DNA from: Rubrobacter marinus
Lineage (GTDB): Bacteria; Actinomycetota; Rubrobacteria; Rubrobacterales; Rubrobacteraceae
Length of the DNA stretch: 64,000 nt
Assembly: GCF_011492965.1 (NCBI RefSeq)
Contig: NZ_CP045121.1
Location: forward strand, 1,178,001 to 1,242,000
Reading direction: 5' to 3'
Each line of letters starts with the position of its first letter. Within the stretch, counting starts at the first letter, position 1. Positions 25,657-33,648 of the stretch are shown piece by piece. The translations under genes and the position numbers were made by a program. The notes below the pieces were generated by a model. That model made no database searches and was not told where the DNA came from. It saw only the letters and a list, made by a program, of their open reading frames with translations.

Positions 25657-26280
25657 TCAACTCATCCCGGCCAGCGCCTCGCGCGCCTCGGCCGGGGACA
25701 TCGGCACGTTGTAGATCGGGGAGCCCGGCTCCTGCCTCGCGCTCTGGGCCAGCGTGCCCGCGTCTACCGGCGCGAAGCCGATCTCTTCTACGAGGCGGGA
25801 GACGATCTCCTTCGCCTCCCCGTCGTCGCCCGAAACGAAGATGGTCTCCCGCTCCTCCAGCGGCGCCTCGGGCCTTCCGTTCTGCGCCAGCCTCGCGTAG
25901 TAGATGGTGTTGAACGCCTTGACGACGCGGGCGCCGGGGAGGTGGCGGGCGAGGAACTCGCTCTGGGCGCGGCCGCCGAGGTCGATCCCGCCGTCCCTCT
26001 CGGGGTAGTAGTTGGAGGCGGTCACGAAGACCTTGCCCGAGAGCCCCTCCGCCGGCAGATCCCCGTAGCGGCCGAACGGGATCGCCTCCATCACCACCTC
26101 CCCGAAGTCCGCGGCCTCCTCGACGGTCCCGGCCCGCGCGTTCGCCCCGATCTCCCGGACCAGCCCCTCCAGCGTCTCCGGCCCGCGGGAGTTGGCGACG
26201 ACGACCTCGTGCCCGGCCCCCGCGAAGAGCCTCGCGGCCGTGGAGCCGATGTTCCCCGCCCCGATGATCCCTATCCTCAT
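25657..26280 (-). CDS. NADPH-dependent F420 reductase-like protein
   Basis: This 207-residue Rossmann protein starts MRIGIIGAGNIGSTAARLF, a textbook dinucleotide loop, followed by VVVANSRGPETL, where the S-R pair favours NADPH. A central VVKAFNTIYYA block is typical of F420H2:NADP+ oxidoreductase-like proteins (COG2085). No partner enzyme is adjacent. Relatives also include metal-reductase domains of STEAP type. ATG 26280 follows GGGAG by 7 nt. It runs convergently toward the kinase gene, 6 nt apart. Confidence 0.83.
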   Translation of the reverse strand: MRIGIIGAGNIGSTAARLFAGAGHEVVVANSRGPETLEGLVREIGANARAGTVEEAADFGEVVMEAIPFGRYGDLPAEGLSGKVFVTASNYYPERDGGIDLGGRAQSEFLARHLPGARVVKAFNTIYYARLAQNGRPEAPLEERETIFVSGDDGEAKEIVSRLVEEIGFAPVDAGTLAQSARQEPGSPIYNVPMSPAEAREALAGMS

Positions 26281-26389
26281 GCCGTGCTCCCTTCCTGGCC
26301 TGCACGGCATTCTTGCACAGCCGCGCGCTTCCACCGTCTGAACGACTAAACTGACCTTCGTCGTCCATCTACCCCCCGGAGCGCTAGCC

Positions 26390-26986
26390 GTGGACCACGT
26401 ACACGAGCCCAACGACCACGAAGATCCCACCACCGGCGACGACCCGCCCGTGACGGGGATCGCCTCCCGACGGGTGGAGCCGGGCCGGGAGGGGGAGTTC
26501 GAGGAGTGGGTCTCGGGCATCCTCGCCGTGGTGAAGGAGTTCCCGGGCTACCTCGGCTCCGACGTGCTCCGGCCGAGCGGCGACGAGGACGACGAGTACA
26601 GGATGATCTACCGCTTCGACCACGTGAGCAACCTGAGGCGGTGGGAGGAGTCGGAGGAACGCCGGAGATGGCTGAGAAAGGCAGAGCCCCTGGTGCGCGA
26701 GGAGAACGTCCAGGTCCTGACCGGTCTCGAGCCCTGGTTCACGCTCCCCTCGAAGCCGGGCGAGCCCTCGCCGCCCCGCTACAAGATGGCGGTGGTGACC
26801 TGGCTCGCGGTCTTCCCGACGATCACCGTGATCTTCCTGGTCCTCAGGCCCGTCCTCAACGCCCTGCCCCTGCTGCTGCGCACGCTGCTCCTCACCCTGA
26901 TCATGGTCTCCCTCATGACCTACGTGGTGATGCCCCGCATGACGCGCCTCTTCGCCTTCTGGCTCTACCCCGAGAGGAGGCGTTAG
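26390..26986 (+). CDS. Antibiotic biosynthesis monooxygenase-domain membrane protein
   Basis: This 198-residue protein starts at GTG 26390. An ABM dimeric alpha-beta barrel domain spans about 20-115 (RVEPGREGEFEEWVSGI, FPGYLGSDVLRP, YRMIYRF, W-containing helices), followed by two membrane helices at about 137-190. This architecture is common in COG3224. The role is unknown, and the barrel may bind a small hydrophobic or quinone-like compound at the membrane face. It is separate from the oppositely oriented operon downstream. Confidence 0.82.
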   Translation: MDHVHEPNDHEDPTTGDDPPVTGIASRRVEPGREGEFEEWVSGILAVVKEFPGYLGSDVLRPSGDEDDEYRMIYRFDHVSNLRRWEESEERRRWLRKAEPLVREENVQVLTGLEPWFTLPSKPGEPSPPRYKMAVVTWLAVFPTITVIFLVLRPVLNALPLLLRTLLLTLIMVSLMTYVVMPRMTRLFAFWLYPERRR

Positions 26987-27123
26987 GCAGAGCTTCCCGC
27001 CCGGCGAGACGTCTTCCAAGCCGGTGCCGGAAACAGGACCTTCTGAGACCTTCCCCTAAGCCCGCTCGAGCCGTCGTCGCAGACCAGCACGTCCGTGAGC
27101 GTCCCTCCGACGACCACCGTCAC
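26983..27123 (-). CDS. Possible 46-residue small protein downstream of HMG-CoA lyase gene
   Basis: A GTG at 27123 is preceded by GGAGGGAAGGGGGG and lies 24 nt after the lyase stop on the same strand. It opens a 46-codon frame beginning VTVVVGGTLTDVLVCDDG that ends at TAA 26983, overlapping the end of the ABM gene. The third-position GC bias is weaker than in neighbours. I know no homologue, so it could be chance. Confidence 0.25.
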   Translation of the reverse strand: MTVVVGGTLTDVLVCDDGSSGLRGRSQKVLFPAPAWKTSRRAGSSA

Positions 27124-27147
27124 GCTTCCCCCCTTCCCTCCGTTACC

Positions 27148-28041
27148 CTAGCCCGCCACCGGCTCGAAGACGCCGGCCTTGTACACCTGTCCCGGCAGCT
27201 CCTTGCCGAGCTTCCCCGAGAGCCAGCGCGCCACCTCCACGAGCGCCTTCAGGTCCACCCCCGTCTCGTAGCCCATCCCGTGCAACAGGTAGACGAGGTC
27301 CTCCGTGGCGACGTTCCCCGTCGCCTGTGGGGCGAACGGGCACCCGCCCGTCCCCCCGACCGAGGCGTCCAGGACCGTCGCCCCCGACTCCACCGCGGCC
27401 ACCGCGTTCGCGATGCCGGTGTTGCGCGTGTCGTGGAAGTGGCAGCCCACGGTGACGCCGTGCGCCGCGGCCCCACGGACGAGCTCGCGCACCTGGAGCG
27501 GCACCCCGACCCCGATGGTGTCGGCCAGCACGATCTCGTCGGGCTGCGCCTCGGCCACCCTCCCGGCGATGCCGAGCACGTGCCCCGGCTCCACCGCCCC
27601 CTCGAACGGGTCCCCGAAGGCGGCGCTCAGGGTGATGGAGACCCTCACCCCGTCGAGCCGCGCCCGCTCCACGAGCCTCTCCGCGAGCGCGGTCGCGTCC
27701 GCGACGGTCGTGTTCTGGTTCTTCTTCGCGAACGTCTCCGTCACGGGGAACGCGTAGCGGACCTCGTCGACGCCCGCCTCGACGGCCCGCTCGTAGCCCT
27801 TCTCGTTGAGGACGAGCCCCGCGTAGACCGTGCCCTCGCGGCGGTGTAGCCCCCGCATCACCTCCTCGGCGCCGGCCATCTGGGGCACCCGCTTGGGGTT
27901 CACGAAGCTCGCCGCCTCGACCCTCGGGAGCCCCGCCGCGGCGAGCCTGTCGCACAGCTCGGCCCGCGTCTCCGGCGCGAGGATCTCCGCCTCGTTCTGG
28001 AGGCCGTCCCGGGGCCCCACGTCCACGATCTCGATGCGCAT
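27148..28041 (-). CDS. Hydroxymethylglutaryl-CoA lyase family protein
   Basis: This 297-residue TIM-barrel lyase has DVGPRDGLQNE at residues 7-17, the metal site CHFHDTRNTGIAN and the signature GGCPFAPQATGNVATED with the catalytic Cys. The family cleaves 3-hydroxy-3-methylglutaryl-CoA to acetyl-CoA and acetoacetate, and relatives cleave citramalyl-CoA or other tertiary hydroxyacyl-CoAs. ATG 28041 overlaps the CoA-transferase stop (ATGA), so the lyase probably acts on the CoA ester made by that enzyme. Confidence 0.9.
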   Translation of the reverse strand: MRIEIVDVGPRDGLQNEAEILAPETRAELCDRLAAAGLPRVEAASFVNPKRVPQMAGAEEVMRGLHRREGTVYAGLVLNEKGYERAVEAGVDEVRYAFPVTETFAKKNQNTTVADATALAERLVERARLDGVRVSITLSAAFGDPFEGAVEPGHVLGIAGRVAEAQPDEIVLADTIGVGVPLQVRELVRGAAAHGVTVGCHFHDTRNTGIANAVAAVESGATVLDASVGGTGGCPFAPQATGNVATEDLVYLLHGMGYETGVDLKALVEVARWLSGKLGKELPGQVYKAGVFEPVAG

Positions 28042-29244
28042 CAGATGATCCCCCTCTCTCGCAGGGCCTCGCGCTCCCCCTCGTCCAGCCCCAACACCCC
28101 GCCGTAGACCTCGTCGTTGTGCTCCCCGAGGGCGGGGCCGGTCCAGCGGACCTTGCCGGGGGTCTCCGTGAGGCGCGGGACGACGTTCTGCATGGGGAAG
28201 GTCCCTATCTCCGGGTCCTCCGTCCGGATCACGTTCCCCCTCGCCTCGTAGTGCGGGTCCTCGACCATGTCCTTCGCGGTGAAGACCTTGCCCGCCGGGA
28301 CCCCGGCCTCGGCCATGGTCCTCAGCACCTCTTCCCCCGTGCGCTCCTCCGTCCAACCGGAGATCATGGCGTCGAGCTTCTCCATGTTCTCCCCGCGGGC
28401 GTGGTGGGTCGCGAACCGCTCGTCCTCGGCCCACTCGGGGTGGCCCATCGCCCTCGCGAGCCTCCCGAAGACGGTGTCGGCGTTCCCGGAGATCAGGACG
28501 TAGTCCCCGTCGCTCGTGGGGTAGAGATTGGCGGGCGCGACGAACGGCAACACGGTCCCGGTCCGGCCGCGCACGTGCCCGGTGAGCTCGTACTCTGGGA
28601 TGGTGCTCTCCATGAGGGCGAGGACCGCCTCGTAGATCCCCACGTCCACCACCTGACCCCGCCCGTCGTGGGCGTCGCGGTGGTACAGGGCGGTCAACGC
28701 TCCCAGGGCCCCGAAGGTAGCGGCGAGCGAGTCGCCCAAGGAGATCCCGCTTCGCGGTGGGGGGCTGTCCGGGAACCCGGTGACGTGCCGGATACCGCCC
28801 ATCGCCTCCCCGATAGCCCCGAACCCCGCCCGGTTCTTGTAAGGACCGGTCTGCCCGTAGCCGGAGACCCGCACCATGACGAGCCCCGGGTTGATCCCGA
28901 GAGCTTCTCGTACCCGAGGCCCCAGCGCTCCATCGTCCCCGGCCGGAAGTTCTCGATCACGACGTCCGCCTCCGCCACGAGGCCCTCGCGAGCTCCTGGC
29001 CCTCCTCCTCCCGGAGGTTCAGCGTCACGGACTTTTTGTTGCGCGCGATGATCGGCCACCACAGGGTGCGCCCCTCCTTGCGGTGGCGGCCCCACTCGCG
29101 CATGGGGTCGCCCTTCCCCGGCGGCTCGACCTTTATGACCTCGGCCCCGAAGTCCGCCAGAAGCTGGCCGCAGAAAGGCCCCGCCAGCAAGCTCCCCATC
29201 TCCACGACCCGCACCCCCGCGAGGGGGAACCCGTTCTCGCTCAC
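28041..29244 (-). CDS. Family III CoA-transferase (CaiB/BaiF), two frameshifts
   Basis: The N-terminal part begins at GTG 29244 (GVRVVEMGSLLAGPFCGQLL, FGAEVIKVEPP) and the C-terminal part restarts at RVSGYGQTGPYKNRAGF. Between them the reading frame breaks twice. One base added at 28983-28985 and one at 28896-28898 gives GLVAEADVVIENFRPGTMERWGLGYEKL, with the catalytic Asp in the family position (VVIENFRPG region). The restored length is 401 residues. It moves CoA onto a carboxylic acid and is sandwiched between the GntR gene (GTGA overlap) and the HMG-CoA lyase gene. Confidence 0.85.
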
Positions 29245-29927
29245 TCCCTGCCCTCCTCCAACGCCCTTATGACGGTATCCCTACCCTCGTAGACGTGCTC
29301 GCGCATGACGATCTCGGCCCTCTCCCCGTCGCCGGCTTCGAGGCTCCGGAGAAGCTGGCGGTGGTGGTGGTTGGAGACCTGCCTCTCCTCCGGCGTGTAC
29401 CAGTAGAAGGCCTTGAACACGAGCGGGAGCTCGACGGTCCGGTCGAGCAAGCCCCGCAGCCTGCGATTGCGGCCGGCCTCCACGATCCCGCCGTGAAACT
29501 CCTGGTTGCGCGCCACGAGCCACCTCGTCTCCTCCTGACGGTCCGAGAAGCGACCCTCCACCGCCTCCATCTCGGCGGCGACCGCGCGCAGGCGTTCGAA
29601 CTCCTTCTTTGTTATGCGTCCGGCGGCACGCCGCGCGGCGTGACCCTCCAGCAGGGCCCGCAGGTCGTAGACGTCCCAGACGTCCTCCATGCCGAACCCG
29701 CGCACGACCGCGCCCTTGTTCGGCACGATCTCCACGAGGCCCTCCGCCTCCAGCCTCGTCAACGCCTGCCTGACCGGCGTGCGGCTGACCCCGAGACTCC
29801 GGGCCAGCTGCTCCTCCACCAGCCGCCCCCAAGGCTCGTACTCGCCGACCATGATCATGCTCCGCAGCCGTTCCACCACCTCCGCGTTCCCGGCTCTTCT
29901 TCGCCCATCGGCCGCGCCTGCGCCCAA
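29241..29927 (-). CDS. GntR family regulator (FadR subfamily, FCD domain)
   Basis: The protein has a winged helix at about 20-85 (VEEQLARSLGVSRTPVRQALTRLEAEGLVEI) and an all-helical FCD ligand domain to residue 228, with the metal-binding Asp/His pattern (ARNQEFHGGIVEAG). I place the start at TTG 29927, which has GGGGAGGCGAGG just upstream; the frame is open further to 30092. It is the first gene of the CoA-transferase/lyase operon. Two matching palindromes, at 29975 and 30103, flank the divergent promoter region, so it probably represses both directions until a dicarboxylate-like ligand binds. Confidence 0.87.
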   Translation of the reverse strand: MGAGAADGRRRAGNAEVVERLRSMIMVGEYEPWGRLVEEQLARSLGVSRTPVRQALTRLEAEGLVEIVPNKGAVVRGFGMEDVWDVYDLRALLEGHAARRAAGRITKKEFERLRAVAAEMEAVEGRFSDRQEETRWLVARNQEFHGGIVEAGRNRRLRGLLDRTVELPLVFKAFYWYTPEERQVSNHHHRQLLRSLEAGDGERAEIVMREHVYEGRDTVIRALEEGRE

Positions 29928-29974
29928 AAACCTCGCCTCCCCAACGCCCCTGCGGACCTCCCGGATACGACGAC

Positions 29975-29988
29975 TTTTGTATACAAAA
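29975..29988. promoter_or_regulatory. GntR operator 1
   Basis: TTTTGTATACAAAA is a perfect 14-bp palindrome in the divergent region, 48 bp upstream of the regulator's start. FadR-type GntR proteins commonly bind TTGT-n-ACAA sites. Confidence 0.7.
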
Positions 29989-30074
29989 ATAATGTACGCC
30001 GTTAATTGTGTCAATGACATCAAAAAAATGTGCTGCAAAAACGGGGGTAAACGATTCGGGAAGCAGATTTCTTC

Positions 30075-30110
30075 TTGACAAGAAGTGGCCAAAGGCTTAG
30101 TTTGTATACA
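30075..30110 (+). promoter_or_regulatory. Promoter of ABC transporter operon with GntR operator 2
   Basis: A perfect TTGACA (30075-30080), a 17-nt spacer and TAGTTT (30098-30103) form a strong promoter. The sequence TTTGTATACA (30101-30110), the same core as operator 1, overlaps the -10 box and the start point, ideal for repression. Confidence 0.75.
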
Positions 30111-30163
30111 GGAAGGGAAGCATCGTCCGGGCGGTAGGGCGGCCGGGCAGGAAGGGGAGAGGG

Positions 30164-31225
30164 ATGAACGGGGCTGTCGGGCGTGTGGGGAGCGAGATCA
30201 CCCGCGGTCAATTCTTGAAGGGTGCAAGCATGTTGGGGCTGGTCGCCGGGGCCGGGGGGTTGCTTACGGCGTGCGGCGGAGGTGGGGGAGGGGCTTCCGG
30301 GCCGGTCGGGTTGTCGGTGAGCCATTACCCGACGCTCTTATATACCGTTCCGTGGGCCGTGGCGATAGAGCAGGGGTACTTCGAGGAGCGGCAGATACAG
30401 CTCGAGGAGATCGTGGGCTCCAGCGGCGGCGGGACCACGGTTCGGAACGTCGTCACGGGAGGGCTGCCGCTCGGGGCGGTGGCTACGCCGGCGGCGATCA
30501 ACGCGTTCAACGAGGGTTCCGGGCTGAAGATACTTGGGGGTGCCATCGGGAACACGGCGGACGTCAGCTTCGTGACGCTCCCCGACCGCGGCATAGAATC
30601 CATGGAGGACCTGCCAGGGAAGACGATGGGGTTCAGCAACCCGGGGTCGGTCACGGAGGGTTGCGCCGTGCTCGCGCTCCAGGGGGCGGGGATAGAGCTC
30701 GGCGAGGTCAAGTTGCAGGCGATGGGCGGGCTCTCCGAGGCGATCACCGGGCTCAAGGAGGGCGTGATAGACGTGGCGCCGGTGATCCTGCCGACGGCGA
30801 TCAGCCAGGTCGAGGAGGAGGGCCTCGTCCCCGTCTTCCAGACCACCGAGTACGTCGACGCCTTCCCGCAGCTCGTGATGATCGCCACCTCGCAGACCGT
30901 GGGCCAGCAGCCCGAGCTCCTGCAATCGCTTATGGAGCTGTACGGGCAGGCCGTGGACTTCACGGTCGAGAACCCCGAGGAGGCGGCCGCGGCCTGGTCG
31001 AAGAACTCCGAGGTCGCCGAGGAGGACGCCGTGGCTTCGCTCGAGGCCATCGACCCGTCCACCTACTACACGACGACCCTGAGCGCGGACTCCCTGAACC
31101 TCGTCGTAGAGGAGATGAAGGCGATCAACCTGCTCGAAGAAGGGGACGAGGTCGACTGGGGGGAGCTTCTGGACCAGCAGTTCCTGCCGGAGGACCAGCG
31201 CGTGGATCCGGCGGAGCTCGCGTAG
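30164..31225 (+). CDS. ABC transporter substrate-binding lipoprotein (NMT1/SsuA-like)
   Basis: This 353-residue protein starts at ATG 30164 behind GGAAGGGGAG. Its signal peptide has a degenerate twin-arginine-like TRGQFLKG segment and a lipobox ending LLTAC with Cys37 as the lipidation site. The mature part is a type II periplasmic-binding fold like the THI5/NMT1 and SsuA/TauA family (VAIEQGYFEERQIQLE, ATPAAINAFNEGSGLKILG, TMGFSNPGS). The ligand is probably a small organic acid or sulfonate. Adjacent CoA-transferases favour a carboxylate. It is first in a four-gene transporter operon. Confidence 0.88.
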   Translation: MNGAVGRVGSEITRGQFLKGASMLGLVAGAGGLLTACGGGGGGASGPVGLSVSHYPTLLYTVPWAVAIEQGYFEERQIQLEEIVGSSGGGTTVRNVVTGGLPLGAVATPAAINAFNEGSGLKILGGAIGNTADVSFVTLPDRGIESMEDLPGKTMGFSNPGSVTEGCAVLALQGAGIELGEVKLQAMGGLSEAITGLKEGVIDVAPVILPTAISQVEEEGLVPVFQTTEYVDAFPQLVMIATSQTVGQQPELLQSLMELYGQAVDFTVENPEEAAAAWSKNSEVAEEDAVASLEAIDPSTYYTTTLSADSLNLVVEEMKAINLLEEGDEVDWGELLDQQFLPEDQRVDPAELA

Positions 31226-31234
31226 GCGGCGGAC

Positions 31235-32029
31235 GTGCATATCCAGATAAAGGACGTGCGGAAGGTCTTCGAGGGCAGGGGGGACGAGAAGGTCGAGGCC
31301 CTCTCCGGGATAGACCTCACCGTCTCCGAGAACGAGTTCGTCGCCATCGTCGGGCCGAGCGGCTGCGGGAAGAGCACGCTGCTCGAGATCGTGGCGGGGC
31401 TCACCGAGCCGTCGGGCGGGGAGGTCCTCATAGGGAGGGACCCGATAAACGGGCCGCACCCCGAGGTCGGGATCGTCTTCCAGCAGGAGTCGACCTTCCC
31501 GTGGAGGACGGTGCTTGAGAACGTCGAGTTCGGCCTCGAGATGCACGGGGTGGGGAAGAAGGAGCGGCGCGAGCGTTCGCTGGAGCTCATCGAGCTCGTG
31601 GGGCTGCAGGGGTTCGAGGGGCGTTACCCGGGCGAGCTCTCCGGCGGGATGCGCCAGCGCGTCGCGATCGCGCGCACGCTCGTCATGGATCCCGGGGTGC
31701 TCCTCATGGACGAGCCCTTCGGCGCCCTCGACGAGCAGACGCGCCTCATCCTGGGCGACGAGCTCCTGCGTATCTGGTCGCGCACCGAGGCCACGGCGCT
31801 CTTCATAACCCACTCCATCGAGGAGGCCACCCTGCTCTCCGATCGGGTCGTCGTCATGAGCGCCCGGCCGGGGACCACGAGGAAGGTGGTCGAGGTCGAC
31901 CTCGAACGGCCGCGCGACTCCAGCGTGGTCAGCACCCCCGAGTTCGGACGGCTGACCGGCGAGATCTGGGAGGTCTTGCGCGAGGAGTCCATGAAGACGC
32001 TCAAGGGCCAGGAGAGGGGCGGGTCGTGA
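31235..32029 (+). CDS. ABC transporter ATP-binding protein (SsuB/TauB-like)
   Basis: This 264-residue ATPase has Walker A GPSGCGKST (40-48), Q-loop FQQES, signature LSGGMRQR and Walker B VLLMDEPFGALD, and ends with a positively charged tail. It starts at GTG 31235, 9 nt after the binding-protein gene, and its stop overlaps the next permease start. It powers the two permeases for uptake across the cytoplasmic membrane. Confidence 0.92.
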   Translation: MHIQIKDVRKVFEGRGDEKVEALSGIDLTVSENEFVAIVGPSGCGKSTLLEIVAGLTEPSGGEVLIGRDPINGPHPEVGIVFQQESTFPWRTVLENVEFGLEMHGVGKKERRERSLELIELVGLQGFEGRYPGELSGGMRQRVAIARTLVMDPGVLLMDEPFGALDEQTRLILGDELLRIWSRTEATALFITHSIEEATLLSDRVVVMSARPGTTRKVVEVDLERPRDSSVVSTPEFGRLTGEIWEVLREESMKTLKGQERGGS

Positions 32030-32778
32030 GCTTCGGGGCGAAGGTACGCCTGACGCGCTGGGCCGTCGTACTCGCGGCGATCGCGGCGCTAGAGGTCATG
32101 CCGCGCATAGGGTTTGGGGACTCGATTACGCTGATCCCGCTCAGCGAGATCCTGCCGGAGCTCTTCGAGATGATCGCGAGCGGCGAGATGACGGAGCACC
32201 TCCTCGCGACCGGGGGGGCATTCGCTCTGAGCTTTCTGCTCGCGGCCGTCACCGGCGTGCCCTTGGGCTTCTTGCTCTGGCGCTACAAGCCGCTCAAGCG
32301 AACGCTGGACCCCTACCTGACCACCTACTACGCCATCCCGATCTTCGCCTTCTACCCGCTGTTGCTCGCGGTGCTCGGCTTCAACATCTGGCCCATCGTG
32401 TTCATCGCGTGGGCCTGGGCGGTCGTCGCCGTCGTGATGAACACCGCGATAGGCTTCGGCGAGGTGCCGCAGGTTCTAACGAAGGTCGGAAAGAGCATGA
32501 ACCTCAGCCGCTGGCAGACGATCTCGAGGATCTTCTTCCCGGCCGCCGTCCCGTACATCTTCACCGGGCTCAAGCTCGGGATGGTGTACTCGCTTATCGG
32601 GGTGATCGCCTCGGAGTTCGTGCTCTCCACGCGCGGCCTCGGCTACCTGGTCTCCTACAGCTACGTCAACTTCACGACCGCCGCGATGTACGCGGCGATG
32701 CTGCTCATACTGGCGCTCGCCATCCTCCTGAACTGGGCGCTCGGCGGCATCGAGAGGAGGTTGTACGGCAATGTCTGA
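32026..32778 (+). CDS. ABC transporter permease (SsuC/TauC-like) 1
   Basis: This 250-residue permease has about six membrane helices and the cytoplasmic EAA-like loop around EVPQVLTKVGKSMNLSRWQ that contacts the ATPase. GTG 32026 overlaps the ATPase stop by 4 nt. It overlaps the second permease by 8 nt, and the two most likely form a heterodimer. Confidence 0.9.
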   Translation: MSFGAKVRLTRWAVVLAAIAALEVMPRIGFGDSITLIPLSEILPELFEMIASGEMTEHLLATGGAFALSFLLAAVTGVPLGFLLWRYKPLKRTLDPYLTTYYAIPIFAFYPLLLAVLGFNIWPIVFIAWAWAVVAVVMNTAIGFGEVPQVLTKVGKSMNLSRWQTISRIFFPAAVPYIFTGLKLGMVYSLIGVIASEFVLSTRGLGYLVSYSYVNFTTAAMYAAMLLILALAILLNWALGGIERRLYGNV

Positions 32779-33580
32779 TGCGGCCGGACACGCAACGAGC
32801 CCGGCGGGGAGCGGGGCGAGGAGCGCCCGGCTGGACCCGGTCCGGATCGCCCAGGTCCTCTTCCCGTTCGGGCTGCTCGCGCTGTGGCAGGTTCTCGCGG
32901 TGGCCCTCGGGGACTTCTTCGTCGCCGCGCCGCTAGCCTCCTTCGGAGCCCTCGTCGAGGGCGTCCGGAGCGGGTGGCTCGGGGAGAACGGCGGCGTGAC
33001 CCTCCTGGCGCTCGTCTACGCCTACGGCCTCGCCGTGGTCTTCGGCGTGGTGATCGGTTTCCTGCTCGGGCTCTCGCGCTTCGCCTACGCGGTCTTCGAG
33101 CCCATCGTGATCGCGCTCTACGCCCTGCCGAAGGTGGCGCTGTACCCGCTCTTCCTCTTCGCGTTCGGGCTCGGGATCTCGTCGCAGGCGTGGTTCGCCA
33201 TGTTCTTCGGGGTGTTCCCGATCCTGATCTTCACGATGAGCGGGACGCAGAACGTCGGGGAGGTCATGTTCAAGGTGGGCCGCTCGCTGCGTCTCTCGCG
33301 CTTCCAGCTTTTCCGCTCCGTGGTCTTCCCCTCCATCCTGCCGTCGATGGTCGCGGGGCTCAGGATCGGCTTCGGCGTCACCTTCCTCGGGGTCGTGCTC
33401 TCCCAGATGTTTGCCGCCAAGAGCGGGCTCGGGTTCGTCCTCATTCAGAGCGTAGAGCTCCACGACATGCCGCAGCTCTACGGCCTCGTCGTGCTGCTCA
33501 CCCTCTTCGCCTTCGTGATCAACGGCGCCTTCATGCTCTGGGAGCGCCGCCTCACGAGGCACCGCCCCGAAACGGGCTGA
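32771..33580 (+). CDS. ABC transporter permease (SsuC/TauC-like) 2
   Basis: This 269-residue homologue of the preceding permease has a short polar N-terminus, six helices, and an EAA-like loop NVGEVMFKVGRSLRLSRFQ. ATG 32771 lies within the end of permease 1. A second permease in place of a homodimer is common in this transporter group. Confidence 0.9.
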   Translation: MSDAAGHATSPAGSGARSARLDPVRIAQVLFPFGLLALWQVLAVALGDFFVAAPLASFGALVEGVRSGWLGENGGVTLLALVYAYGLAVVFGVVIGFLLGLSRFAYAVFEPIVIALYALPKVALYPLFLFAFGLGISSQAWFAMFFGVFPILIFTMSGTQNVGEVMFKVGRSLRLSRFQLFRSVVFPSILPSMVAGLRIGFGVTFLGVVLSQMFAAKSGLGFVLIQSVELHDMPQLYGLVVLLTLFAFVINGAFMLWERRLTRHRPETG

Positions 33581-33648
33581 GGGCACGGACGAGCCGCAGC
33601 CTCAGGGAGAACGCGTACGTACCCCTCCCATCGCGAAAGCGAGGACGC

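Noticed and set aside
30338..31813. Minus-strand frame of 491 codons over the ABC transporter genes
   Set aside because: The plus-strand binding protein and ATPase carry clear motifs; the opposite frame is a high-GC artefact.
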